Positions 55,101-64,000 of a stretch of DNA of 64,000 nucleotides are shown here, in pieces. The stretch's first letter is position 1, and each line of letters opens with the position of its first letter. Under the pieces are notes generated by a model that saw only the letters and a list, made by a program, of their open reading frames with translations, was not told where the DNA came from and did no database searches. The translations under genes and the position numbers were made by a program. The DNA is from Aedes albopictus (lineage: Eukaryota; Arthropoda; Insecta; Diptera; Culicidae), in the NCBI RefSeq assembly GCF_035046485.1, contig NC_085136.1:326024175-326088174 (forward strand), in the 5' to 3' direction.

Positions 55101-58100
55101 GGACCATCTCGAGCGATCGGATGCGCAAGTGCAGCTTTAACTACATGGAGGAATCGAAACCGGTCCCGTTGGAATCGCTGGGGGCGGAACTGCACGTGCA
55201 AAACTGGCGCGGATACCTGACCGAGTGCATCAAGGAGTGCGTCCGGGAGGGGAAGGAGAGGTGAGTGATTCTTGGAGAAAGGTTGAGTGAAAATGTTGAT
55301 CGTTTTTATTGTATTAAAAATCTATTAAGTATCGTCCCAATTGAGATAAAGCTGGCTTCTCAGTATTCTGTGAGCACTCCCTCAGTTATTAACTGAGAGC
55401 TTTCTCTATCAATGATCATTCTGACTGACAAGCTTAACCTCGCAATGTTGCCTAAGTGCACTGACCTCAACAAGACCAACTATTGGAAAGGTCGCATCAA
55501 CATTGCGTAAAGAAACACGTTTCTCTCGATTTAGGGTCTTCCTGGATCTACCCACGCATCTCACCACCACTACCAAAAGCTTTATATTAGCGCTATCTAT
55601 TTATGGTAGTGAGGTGTATGGATGGAGTTCAAAAGGTTCTAAGTCGATACATATTGTTGGTATTAACAATTTTTGCATCCATGAGCTCAGCCAGGTTTTT
55701 CACAAGAGTTGCGCTTCAGCGGTAAGAGCGCCTACCTTCTTCACCAAGCACTTCTTACGCCACACTTTTGTAGACTGAGGGGCTCTTACGAGCGATGTCT
55801 TTGTTAAGTTCAAGGATCATTTCACCAGTCCGGCTACGTCTAATACAGCACACATCACCTTTAAGATCCGTAAGCCTAACGTTGCCCCTCATAGCTTTCA
55901 GGACTTCCAAGTACTTGGACATGTCGGTCGCTTCTAACACCTCTTCCTGACAACTTGCTTAGCCTTCTCCTGTCTTTTTTCATCTTCCTTTCTGTCCACT
56001 ATGGTCCAAAGGCAACCTTCTCTCGATCCCTTCTAACGCTTTCTAGCCATCTGAGAAGCATGACCTTTCATTTTTTGAGGTTAAACCTCGTCTGGCATTA
56101 CGGGTTCTGCCAGGTAGCTCATCCCCCGACGGCTACCTCGCACGCTTGTGTGAGATATTATTGTATGCATTCACATTTGGCGTCTTTTTTGTGCTATTCG
56201 CGAAGTCAAGTCCTCTGTCTATGTTGGACTCGGTACATTCAACTTCACGAGCTCTCCTACCTGTCACTACTGTTGACATGGGTGTGTGCAAGGTATTGCG
56301 TCACCGCTTGCATGAATCTCAGGAGTTTCAGCAACCCTGCATGAGGATTTTGCTGATGACCAACCTAATTCGATTGTTCGATAGAAGGTCGTGCTCGACC
56401 GTAGTGCACCAGTATGACCAACGTAGCCGACTTCGAGCCCTCGATTGCGACTGATCTAGCCACTCCTTGAGCCCACGCGATACCTCCTCTGTAGTGCCAA
56501 GACGAAATGCCAGTCAAACACGTCTCTACACATCATTGTTTTTCTTCTCTTAACAAAGAAGAAGAAACTGCTTAACAGACACCTGAGGTAGTATATGGAA
56601 ACATCCAACTACTACGCCAACAAACGAGAAGGGATGACTTTCCAATATGACACCAAACTATTCCTACTGGCGCCAAGCCCTTTATCTTCCCAAGTAAGCA
56701 TTGCCTCGGAGAGGGCTAGTGCAGTTTGCACCCTCGGGGTTAGCTGCCTTGTCTTGCAGTTACGGACTTCGTGACTCGCTCTGTTAGCAGGATACCAAGA
56801 TATGGTGCCGACGAATTGCTGGCTTCCGCCTTACGGAAAGCAGAGCAGCGTCGGTACCACGCCTGCATTCCCGCTGCAATGACAATATCGAGAACTGATC
56901 TTGGGGGTGCACCACAATTCGACCTCCCCGTGAGTAAGGCTCTATCCACTAACTCCGCAGAAAGGCGTTCCGGGAAAGAAGGAGTCTCGATCTACCTCGG
57001 ACCTTACTGACCGGGGCTCCATACTATACCACGGGTTCGGATACAGCTTAAGGCTGCCACCACGACATACCAAGGAGTCTTCCGTGAAGTCAACTGTCCG
57101 ATAGATCAACTCAGAGCGCTGAGACAAGGTTTTGGTTGCGGCTGACCAAGCCACGCCTCGAGTCGATGCGCCACCTCGTCTGTCATTCCGAGATTATATG
57201 GGCTACAGCTGATAAAACGGCTTTCCAGCCAAACACGGACAAGATTGTCCGGAGTCGTGTCCAGTCAACACCACATGTGGCAATCCTGTGGTTACACACA
57301 GTATGAAAACGCGGGCTAACGAGCAAAACTTGTTCCGCATTTTTTTCAAATCTTGCACTTCTTGGACACTCGAGAGAACCCGCGTAACCGAAACGGTGTT
57401 GATATTGTCTGAAACAGCCCTGACTCAATAGAGTCTGATTCAGGTGAACATTCCTTTGCGGTACGCTTGTTAGGGATGGTTTTGAGAAGGAATGGGGGGG
57501 TATACCAGCTAGCACATATACCACGTTCTTTTAGAGATACGCGCTAGCCACCCTTCGATAAATCAACTCCACGTTTCGGTAAACTGCTAGCGTACTCGAC
57601 CATTCAGCGGTGCCATATCGTATTATGGACGGACAATGACAGTATCGCAAACAGCCTTCCTTTCTTCGAGCCTATCGGCGAGCTTTGTAGAACCATCTTC
57701 TTTTGGAGCGCTATCTCATCCACTTTGATCACTTACATAAGTCATCTGGCCTATAGACCGTCAGACTCGATAGAATAATCCACTCCAACAGCTTACCGGC
57801 GGTGTTCAGCAGACAGATTGGTCTGTACGCCGACGTCTCTCCGGGTACCTTCCCGTGTTTGGTAAGAAGAAACAATCAGGGCGAGCCTCAATGGCCGCCT
57901 TAATGGCTACGGTCGGAATACCATCTGGACCGGGTACCTGGTTCACCCTAAGCGACTTCACTAGTGCGATAAGTTCCTCTACCTGAGTAGGCAACCTAGC
58001 TTTGACCATAGGCAACAAGAACCCTTGATTGTGTGTGTCGTGGCGCGAGAACAACGTTTCCACGAGCTCTCACAGCATCTTGGAGGAGCATTCCAGGATG

Positions 58101-61100
58101 CCGCCAGGTTTTGGCCACGACTATGGATGATCCGTTTGAGCACTCTCCCGCCGTTTTGAGCAAGCATTTTCGTATGCCGATTTGTCACCGTGAAGCTTCC
58201 CCCTGGAATCTTTTCGAAATTTCCCCTCCGGAATTTCGTCAGGATTCCTCCCGAAGGAGGAATGTGGAGATTAACCCTTTGGAGTTGCGTCAAGATTCTC
58301 CCAGGCATCCAGTGGAGATTCCCTCTAAAATCTCTAGGAGATAGCTTCTTGAGTTTCAGGAAGAATCCCCCTAGAATCTCGTGGAGATTCCCCTTGGAAT
58401 CGTGGAGATTCCCGATTCCTCTGTATTTTTTTTTTTTGAGATTCTCCCTAGAATCTCGTGGAGATTCCCTCTGGAATCTCGTGAAGACTTCCCCTGCAAT
58501 CTCGTGAAGATTCACCCTGGAATCTCGAGGAGATTTCCTCTGGAGTCTCGTGAAGATTTCTCCTGGAATCTCTTCGAGATTTCCCACGGGATGTCGTGAA
58601 GATTCTCCCTGGAATATCTTGAAGATTCTCCCTAGAAACTCGTGAAGATTCCCTTTGGAACCTCCTGAAGATTTCACTTGGACTGTCGTAAAGATTTCCC
58701 CTAGAATCTCGTAAAGATTTCCCCTGCGACTCGTAGATATTCTCCCTGAAACCTCGTGATATTTTCCTCTGATATTTCGTGGAAATTTCTGATGAAACGT
58801 CGTGGAAATTTCTCCTGGAATTTCGTAGAGATTCCCTCTGGAATCTCGTGGAGATTCGCTCTGGAATCTCGTGGAGATTCCTTCCGGAATCTCGTGGAGA
58901 TTCCCTCCGGAATCTCGTGGAGATTCCCTCCGGAATCTTGTGGAGATTCCCTCCGGAATCTCGTGGAGATTCCCTCCGGAATCTCGTGGAGATTCCCTCT
59001 GGAATCTCGTGGAGATTCCCTTTGAAATCTCGTGGAGATCCTCCTGGAATTTCGTGGAGATTTTCTACAGAATCTCGTAAAGATCTTCCTTGCTTTTTTA
59101 GATTCTCCCTAGAATCTCGTGGAGATTCCCTCTAAAATCTCGTGGAGATGCCCTCTGGTACCTCGTGGAGATTCCCCTTGGAATCTCGTGGAGATTCCCA
59201 CTGGAATCTTGTGGAGATTCCCACTGGAATCTCGTGGAGATTCCCACTAGAATCTCGTTAGGATTCCCTCTGGAATCTCGTGGAGATTCCCTCTGGAATC
59301 TCGTGGAGATTCCCTCTGGAATCTCGTGGAGATTCCCTCTGGAATCTCGTGGAGATTCCCTCTGGAATCTCGTGGAGATTCCCTCTGGAATCTCGTGGAG
59401 ATTCCCTCTGGAATCTCGTGGAGATTCCCTCTGGAATCTCGTGGAGATTCCCTCTGGAATCTCGTAGAGATTCCCTCTGGAATCTCGTGGAGATTCCCTC
59501 TGGAATCTCGTGGAGATTCCCTCTGGAATCTCGTGGAGATTCCCTCTGGAATCTCGTGGAGATTCCCTCTGGAATCTCGTGGATATTCCCTCTGGAATCT
59601 CGTGGAGATTCCCTCTGGAATCTCGTGGAGATTCCTTCTGGAATCTCGTGGAGATTCCTTCTGGAATCTCGTGGAGATTCCCTCTGGAATCTCGTGGAGA
59701 TTCCCACTAGAATCTCGTTAGGATTCCCTCTGGAATCTCGTGGAGATTCCCTCTGGAATCTCGTGGAGATTCCCTCTGGAATCTCGTGGAGATTCCCTCT
59801 GGAATCTCGTGGAGATTCCCTCTGGAATCTCGTGGAGATTCCCTCTGGAATCTCGTGGAGATTCCCTCCGGAATCTCGTGGAGATTCCCTCCGGAATCTC
59901 GTGGAGATTCCCTCCGGAATCTCGTGGAGATTCCCTCCGGAATCTCGTGGAGATTCCCTCCGGAATCTCGTGGAGATTCCCTCCGGAATCTCGTGGAGAT
60001 TCCCTCCGGAATCTCGTGGAGATTCCCTCCGGAATCTCGTGGAGATTCCCTCCGGAATCTCGTGGAGATTCCCTCCGGAATCTCGTGGAGATTCCCTCCG
60101 GAATCTCGTGGATAATCCCTCTGGAATCTCGTGAAGATTCTCCCTGGAATCTTGTGAAGATTCCCTCTGGAATCTCGTGAAGATTCCCTCTGGAATCTCG
60201 TGGAGATTCCCTCTGGAATCTCGTGGAGATTCCCGCGGAAATCTTGTGGAGATTCCCGCTGGAATCTCGTGGAAATTCCCGCTGGAATCTCGTGGAAATT
60301 CCCGCTGGAATCTCGTGGAAATTCCCGCTGGAATCTCGTGGATATTCCCGCTGGAATCTCGTGGAGATTCCCTCCGGAATCTCGTGGAGATTCCCTCCGG
60401 AATCTCGTGGAGATTCCCTCCGGAATCTTGTGGAGATTCCCTCCGGAGTCTCGTGGAGATTCCCTCCGGAATCTCGTGGATAATCCCTCTGGAATCTCGT
60501 GGAGATTCCCTCTGGAATCTCGTGGAGATTCCCGCTGGAATCTCGTGGATATTCCCGCTGGAATCTCGTGGAGATTCCCGCTGGAATCTCGTGGAGATTC
60601 CCGCTGGAATCTCGTGGATATTCCCGCTGGAATCTCGTGGAAATTCCCGCTGGAATCTCGTGGATATTCCCGCTGGAATCTCGTGGAAATTCCCGCTGGA
60701 ATCTCGTGGATATTCCCGCTGGAATCTCGTGGAGATTCCCTCCGGAATCTCGTGGAGATTCCCTCCGGAATCTCGTGGAGATTCCCTCCGGAATCTTGTG
60801 GAGATTCCCTCCGGAGTCTCGTGGAGATTCCCTCCGGAATCTCGTGGATAATCCCTCTGGAATCTCGTGGAGATTCCCTCTGGAATCTCGTGGAGATTCC
60901 CGCTGGAATCTCGTGGAGATTCCCGCTGGAATCTCGTGGAGATTCCCGCTGGAATCTCGTGGAGATTCCCGCTGGAATCTCGTGGATATTCCCTCCGGAA
61001 TCTCGTGGAGATTCCCTCCGGAATCTCGTGGAGATTCCCTCCGGAATCTTGTGGAGATTCCCTCCGGAGTCTCGTGGAGATTCCCTCCGGAATCTCGTGG

Positions 61101-64000
61101 ATAATCCCTCTGGAATCTCGTGGAGATTCCCTCTGGAATCTCGTGGAGATTCCCTGTGGAATCTCGTGGAGATTCCCTCTGGAATCTTGTGGAGATTCCC
61201 TCTGGAAACTCGTGGAGATTCCCTCTGGAATCTCGTGGAAATTCCCGCTGGAATCTCGTGGAAATTCCCGCTGGAATCTCGTGGAGATTCCCGCTGGAAT
61301 CTCGTGGAGATTCCCGCTGGAATCTCGTGGAGATTCCCGCTGGAATCTCGTGGAGATTCCCGCTGGAATCTCGTGGATATTCCCGCTGGAATCTCGTGGA
61401 GATTCCCTCCGGAATCTCGTGGAGATTCCCTCCGGAATCTCGTGGAGATTCCCTCCGGAATCTTGTGGAGATTCCCTCCGGAGTCTCGTGGAGATTCCCT
61501 CCGGAATCTCGTGGATAATCCCTCTGGAATCTCGTGGAGATTCCCTCTGGAATCTCGTGGAGATTCCCTGTGGAATCTCGTGGAGATTCCCTCTGGAATC
61601 TTGTGGAGATTCCCTCTGGAAACTCGTGGAGATTCCCTCTGGAAACTCGTGGAGATTCCCCCTGGAATCTCGTGGAGATTCCCCCTGGAATCTCATGAAG
61701 ATTTCCTCTGGAATTTCGTGGATATTCCCCATTGATTCTCGTGAAGATTCCCTCTGGAATCTCGTGGATATTACCTCTGGAATCTCGTGGAGATTCCCAC
61801 TGGAATCTCGTGGATATTTCCACTGGAATCTCGTGGAGATTCCCACTGGAATCTCGTGGAGATTCCCACTGGAATCTCATGGAGATTCCAACTGGAATTT
61901 CGTGGAGATTCCCACTGGAACCTCGTGGAGATTCCCTCTGGAATCTTGTGGAGATTCCCTCTGGAATCTCGTGGAGATTCCCTCTGGAATCTCGTGGAGA
62001 TTCACTCTGGAATCTCGTGAAGATTCTCTCTGGAATCTTGTGAAGATTCCCTCTGGAATCTCGTGAAGATTCCCTCTGGAATCTCGTGGAGATTCCCTCT
62101 GGAATCTCGTGGAGATTCCCGCTGGAATCTCGTGGAGATTCCCGCTGAAATCTCGTGGAGATTCCCTTTGGAATCTCGTGGAGATTCCCTCTGGAATCTC
62201 GTGGAGATTCCCTCTGGAATCTCGTGGAGATTCCCTCTGGAATCTCGTGGAGATTCCCTCTGGAATCTCGTGGAGATTCCCTCTGGAATCTCGTGGAGAT
62301 TCCCTCTGGAATCTCGTGGATATTCTCTCTGGAATCTTGTGAAGATTCCCTCTGGAATCTCTTGGAGATTCCCTCTGGATCTCGTGGAGATTCCCCCTGG
62401 AATCTCATGAAGATTCCGTCTGGAATCTCGCGAGCATTTCCTCAGGAATTTCGTGGAGATCCCCCCTGGAATCTCGTGGTGATTTCCCCTGGAATCTCAT
62501 GGAGATTCCTCCTGGAATCTCATGAAGGTTCTCCCTGGAATCTCGTGGAGAATCCTCCTGGAATTTCATGGAAAATTTTTGTTGAATGACGTAGATATTT
62601 CTTCTGGAGATTCGTGGAATCTTGAGTAGATTTCCTCTGGAATCTCGTGGAGATTTTTCCCGGGATCTCGTGAAGATTTCCCAAGGAATCTCGTAAAGGA
62701 TTCCCCTGGAATCTCGTTCCTCAGTTTTTTATAGCCTTTATTACCTCATTTTTGGTCCCAAAGCTAGTCTACTGTAGTCTACCGTCGACGAGCTGACATT
62801 CTCGCAATTCAGCAAAGACTTGAAGTGCTCTCTCCACCTGGCAGCTACCATAGTTTTATCGCGTGATTGATATTTTCAGGCCCAGATTAAGAATTGCGGG
62901 GGCCCGGGGCCCGAGAGGTTGTGAAGGCCGTGCGGAGATACAAATGCGATGAGCAATACAGTTTTTCTTTGTTTTTTGAGTAGTACTTAACCAAAAACGA
63001 TTTTTGTGGGGGATCCTAAAATGTAAGGGCCCGGGGTCCTGCCCCCCCCCCCCCCTCCCTTAGATCCGGCCCTGGGTATTTTCATAAAATGTCCGCATTC
63101 AGTTTTGTTGCATACTATTTTGCTCATCAGTATTCATATTTTCCTCATATTTGGTCGGCGTTTAGTCAGAGTGGACTACGCGATTTTTCGGGCAGGTAAA
63201 GATATGCTGAAGAATTCGTTGAACTTGAACTTTTCGACGTTATTTTGATACAGATGTGCCATTACATAAAACAATAATAGTATTTCTGAAAATAATGCTT
63301 GTACTTTCCGCGATTCTTGTATCAAATGCACTCATTTCTTTGTACAGCTCACTTTCTGATCTTACTAATAACTATCTATTTTATTTTTTATCTCATACAG
63401 GCCACGTGGTTGGGTATCGCTCAACACGTCCGACCCGACCGTAACGGTGTACTTCAAGAAGGTTGGCGATGGGCACCCGCTCCGGCTGTGGAAGGCTGTG
63501 ACCGAGGTAGAGGCACCTCCCACCGAGGTGATCAACCACATACTGAACGAACGGCACCTCTGGGATGACCATCTGCTCAAGTCGAGGATCGTGGAACGGC
63601 TGGATGCCGACACGGATGTATACCAGTACGTCTGCGGACAACCCATAACGGATTATTGTGTATTAAGGTGAGATTTGGGGTTTGTCGTTTCCTGGTAGAC
63701 TTTTACAAACTTTGGTGCTCATTATAGGCAATGGAACAAACAGCAATCACGAGGCGCTTGCGTCATCGTCGAGGTTTCTATCACTCACAATGGTGCTCAA
63801 CTGCTGCTCGGAGGAGTTCGAGGCGTCGTACTGGCATCCCGCTACCTCATCGAACCCTGCGGTAGTGGCAAATGCAAGCTAATGCATCTATCCCGTGTGG
63901 ACATGAAGTAAGATGATCGGCGTGGTTTTTGGAAATTCAAGTGAAGACTAATGACATTTCCAACTTTTTTAGGGGTCGCACACCGGATTGGTACAACAAA
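50513..64000 (+). CDS. cv-c: crossveinless-c / DLC-type RhoGAP, multi-exon, 3' end outside window
   Basis: Exons: 50513-52187, 52713-52784, 52842-54656, 54717-54912, 54976-55260, 63401-63667, 63728-63907, 63973 onward. All junctions are GT/AG and join in frame, giving at least 1,506 codons. Domains in order: a repeat-bearing N-terminus (about residues 1-558), SAM (from about 559), a Ser-rich linker with the DLC-family motifs W-T-F...R-W-S-R, G-L-I-I-x-G-P and R-W-H-S-F, a RhoGAP domain with arginine finger in GLFRKPGVKSR, and START, cut by the window edge at TPDWYNK. Family knowledge: DLC1/STARD13/cv-c proteins stimulate GTP hydrolysis by Rho1 at adhesion sites and the cell cortex and shape epithelia; START is lipid-binding in related proteins. 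The 8.1-kb intron 5 holds a satellite. First-exon assignment to the same gene is the least certain part; the rest is clear homology. Confidence 0.85.
52188..52537 (+). CDS. cv-c: read-through tail of the first exon (short isoform C-terminus)
   Basis: When the 52188 donor is skipped, the frame runs on for 116 codons to TAG at 52535-52537. The sequence looks coding: LLSPRLQQRKQRGLFNVEHY (FNVEHYFAA resembles the starts of the repeat modules) and RRARSVTDDPESS, ending DKAFWMSFGSS. A poly(A) signal follows 47 nt after the stop. The product would be a 674-residue protein without SAM, GAP or START. It could instead be a separate small gene lying head-to-tail with cv-c. Confidence 0.55.
52585..52590 (+). 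terminator. cv-c: poly(A) signal for the short cv-c isoform
   Basis: AATAAA is followed within 15-30 nt by the GT/T-rich TTGTTGACTTGTGTCTTTTT, a typical downstream element. It lies inside the putative intron 52188-52712, so its use would compete with splicing to the SAM exon. Confidence 0.6.
52713..52784 (+). CDS. cv-c: cv-c exon 2: first half of SAM
   Basis: The acceptor TTTCTCGTTTCAG ends at 52712 and the donor GAGG/GTAAGT starts at 52785. The exon encodes IEAIEACRWLRAAGFPQYAQ then MYE, the signature start of the DLC-family SAM domain. Phase 1 at entry accepts either first exon. Confidence 0.9.
52842..54656 (+). CDS. cv-c: cv-c exon 3: SAM end, Ser-rich linker, most of RhoGAP
   Basis: A 57-bp intron (52785-52841) precedes it; joining gives MYEDHQFPIEI, as in DLC proteins. 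The frame is also open across the intron, which could mislead a gene finder. SAM ends at LYRRLQTLNRCANM. The linker (about 500 residues) contains AWTFAHNSRRWSRVED, basic KSRRRKRQNRDGLIICGP and RWHSFQQPK, landmarks shared with vertebrate DLC1. The pre-GAP segment WDLPKFIKRIKTPDYKDKKV leads into the GAP domain: GIPLVHNLQRYG, the arginine-finger loop GLFRKPGVKSR, then YFRELPDPLLT. The exon ends TTTCAGT/GTATGT in the middle of a Tyr codon. Confidence 0.92.
54717..54912 (+). CDS. cv-c: cv-c exon 4: end of RhoGAP
   Basis: Intron 54657-54716 is 60 bp. The exon encodes LPIEVRSEAVQSAILLLPDE and NQMTANNLAVCLAPSLF, the conserved last helices of the GAP fold (Asn of N-L-A-V-C-L-A-P contacts the GTPase in this family). 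Donor AACAG/GTTTGT. Confidence 0.9.
54976..55260 (+). CDS. cv-c: cv-c exon 5: GAP-START linker and START start
   Basis: Intron 54913-54975 is 63 bp. The exon begins with a basic stretch SSTASPRRKKGATGQPDEKE, then the helical linker and the first START helix (NWRGYLTECIKECVREGKE). Donor GAGAG/GTGAGT opens the 8.1-kb intron. Confidence 0.88.
55331..55440 (-). mobile_element. Feilai-like SINE fragment in the cv-c intron
   Basis: GGCTTCTCAGTATTCTGTGA and AGTTATTAACTGAGAGCTTT match the 3' half of the SINE at 37382-37664 in the same orientation. The tRNA head is absent. Confidence 0.65.
55441..57540 (-). mobile_element. degraded non-LTR retrotransposon fragments (R1-like ORF1 and RT pieces)
   Basis: Minus-strand 55755-55940 encodes EATDMSKYLEVLKAMRGNVR and CCIRRSRTGEMILELNKD, typical of the gag-like ORF1 of R1-clade LINEs. 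Other minus-strand pieces up to 57540 carry short RT-like segments with many stops. The order of ORF1 and RT pieces is wrong for one element, so several fragments are joined or rearranged. Confidence 0.55.
57541..58135 (-). mobile_element. R1-like LINE reverse-transcriptase fragment
   Basis: Minus-strand 57806-58063 encodes VEELIALVKSLRVNQVPGPD followed by GIPTVAIKAAIEARPD, the conserved N-terminal RT block (N-x-A-P-G-P-D-G-I-P) of R1-like elements. Downstream on the minus strand, VELIYRRVASAYL resembles the post-RT region, so the catalytic part is deleted. Confidence 0.7.
58190..62717. repeat. 23-bp hairpin satellite in the cv-c intron
   Basis: The monomer is the perfect palindrome GGAATCTCGTGGAGATTCC (8-bp stem, GTG loop) plus a 4-nt spacer, mostly CTCT, CTCC, CGCT or CACT. 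The homogeneous part runs from about 58830 to 62560 (roughly 160 copies); the outer 300-600 bp on each side are progressively diverged. Spacer variants cluster: CTCT at 59260-59860, CTCC at 59860-60110, CGCT blocks at 60230-61400, CACT at 61790-61930. Because the unit is 23 bp and lacks stops, most frames on both strands stay open for hundreds of codons. These are not genes. Confidence 0.95.
62877..63074. mobile_element. 198-bp hAT-like MITE (copy 2)
   Basis: Same family and length as 18784-18981. Ends CAGGCCCAGATTAAG and TTAGATCCGGCCCTG, flanks GATATTTT and GGTATTTT (7 of 8 identical). It has a long C run near the right end. 62718-62876 and 63075-63400 are otherwise plain intron. Confidence 0.8.
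63401..63667 (+). CDS. cv-c: cv-c exon 6: START domain core
   Basis: Acceptor TCTCATACAG. Encodes RPRGWVSLNTSDPTVTVYFK, then HPLRLWKAVTEVEAPPTEV, ERHLWDDHLL and TDVYQYV, the conserved DLC START sequence. Donor TTAAG/GTGAGA at 63668. Confidence 0.9.
63728..63907 (+). CDS. cv-c: cv-c exon 7: START domain
   Basis: Intron 63668-63727 is 60 bp. Encodes RGACVIVEVSITHNG and VLASRYLIEPCGSGKCKLM, matching the SRYLIEPCG signature of DLC START domains. Donor ATGAA/GTAAGA. Confidence 0.9.
63973..64000 (+). CDS. cv-c: cv-c exon 8, partial at window edge
   Basis: Acceptor ACTTTTTTAG after a 65-bp intron (63908-63972). Encodes GRTPDWYNK, the start of the last START helix region. It continues beyond the window. 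Confidence 0.85.

Noticed and set aside
59258..62408. Very long open frames on both strands (up to about 896 codons) with ESPRDSRGNLHEIPE-like repeats
   Set aside because: They are a direct consequence of a 23-bp repeat without stop codons: three frame shifts give a 69-bp, 23-codon cycle in every frame. No start context, splice sites or codon signature supports translation.
58190..62717. CRISPR-like array
   Set aside because: The palindromic 23-bp units are directly adjacent with only 4 nt between them, no spacers exist, and the locus lies in an animal gene intron.

Overview
The window reads as nuclear DNA of a culicine mosquito, most likely Aedes. The evidence is a DLC/crossveinless-c type RhoGAP gene with short insect introns (57-63 bp), two mosquito-type divergent ionotropic receptor (IR) genes, Feilai-like tRNA-derived SINEs, abundant MITEs, R1-like and other LINE remnants, and the two degenerate simple-repeat families (GGAATTTCTCC-like and CCTTGAAACCCC-like) that fill culicine intergenic DNA. 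No bacterial or viral gene organisation is present. The species cannot be fixed from sequence alone.

Layout. 1-9.5 kb: a truncated LTR retrotransposon (LTR, primer-binding site, gag split by a 235-bp MITE), then about 5 kb of degenerate repeats with a tandem segmental duplication and two independent insertions of one SINE family. 9.5-18 kb: two head-to-head IR genes. The left copy (minus strand) is intact. The right copy (plus strand) is cut by a 1,705-bp TA-flanked DNA transposon. Between them lie two tandem arrays (about 141-bp and 72-bp units); the 141-bp unit carries a CTCF-like motif. 18-30.5 kb: LINE fragments, MITEs and degenerate repeats.

30.5-64 kb, plus strand: the crossveinless-c (cv-c) orthologue, SAM - RhoGAP - START. 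A small candidate alternative first exon sits at 31423-31549 and a large alternative first exon at 50513-52187. Both end in phase 1 and can join the SAM exon at 52713. Splice junctions place exons at 52713-52784, 52842-54656, 54717-54912, 54976-55260, 63401-63667, 63728-63907 and 63973 onward; all join in frame, and the gene runs off the right edge inside START. Reading through the large first exon gives a stop at 52537 and a poly(A) signal at 52585, suggesting a short isoform without SAM, GAP or START. The first-exon protein contains six copies of a roughly 25-residue module that I do not recognise.

The 8.1-kb intron between 55261 and 63400 holds degraded LINE fragments, a hAT MITE and a roughly 4.4-kb satellite of 23-bp units. 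Each unit contains a perfect 8-bp stem / 3-nt loop palindrome. The array has local higher-order duplications of 11, 16, 18 and 20 monomers and is open in nearly every reading frame, which produces long spurious ORFs. The most interesting signals are the hairpin satellite inside cv-c, the repeated module and short isoform of the cv-c first exon, and the CTCF-like array between the duplicated IR genes.
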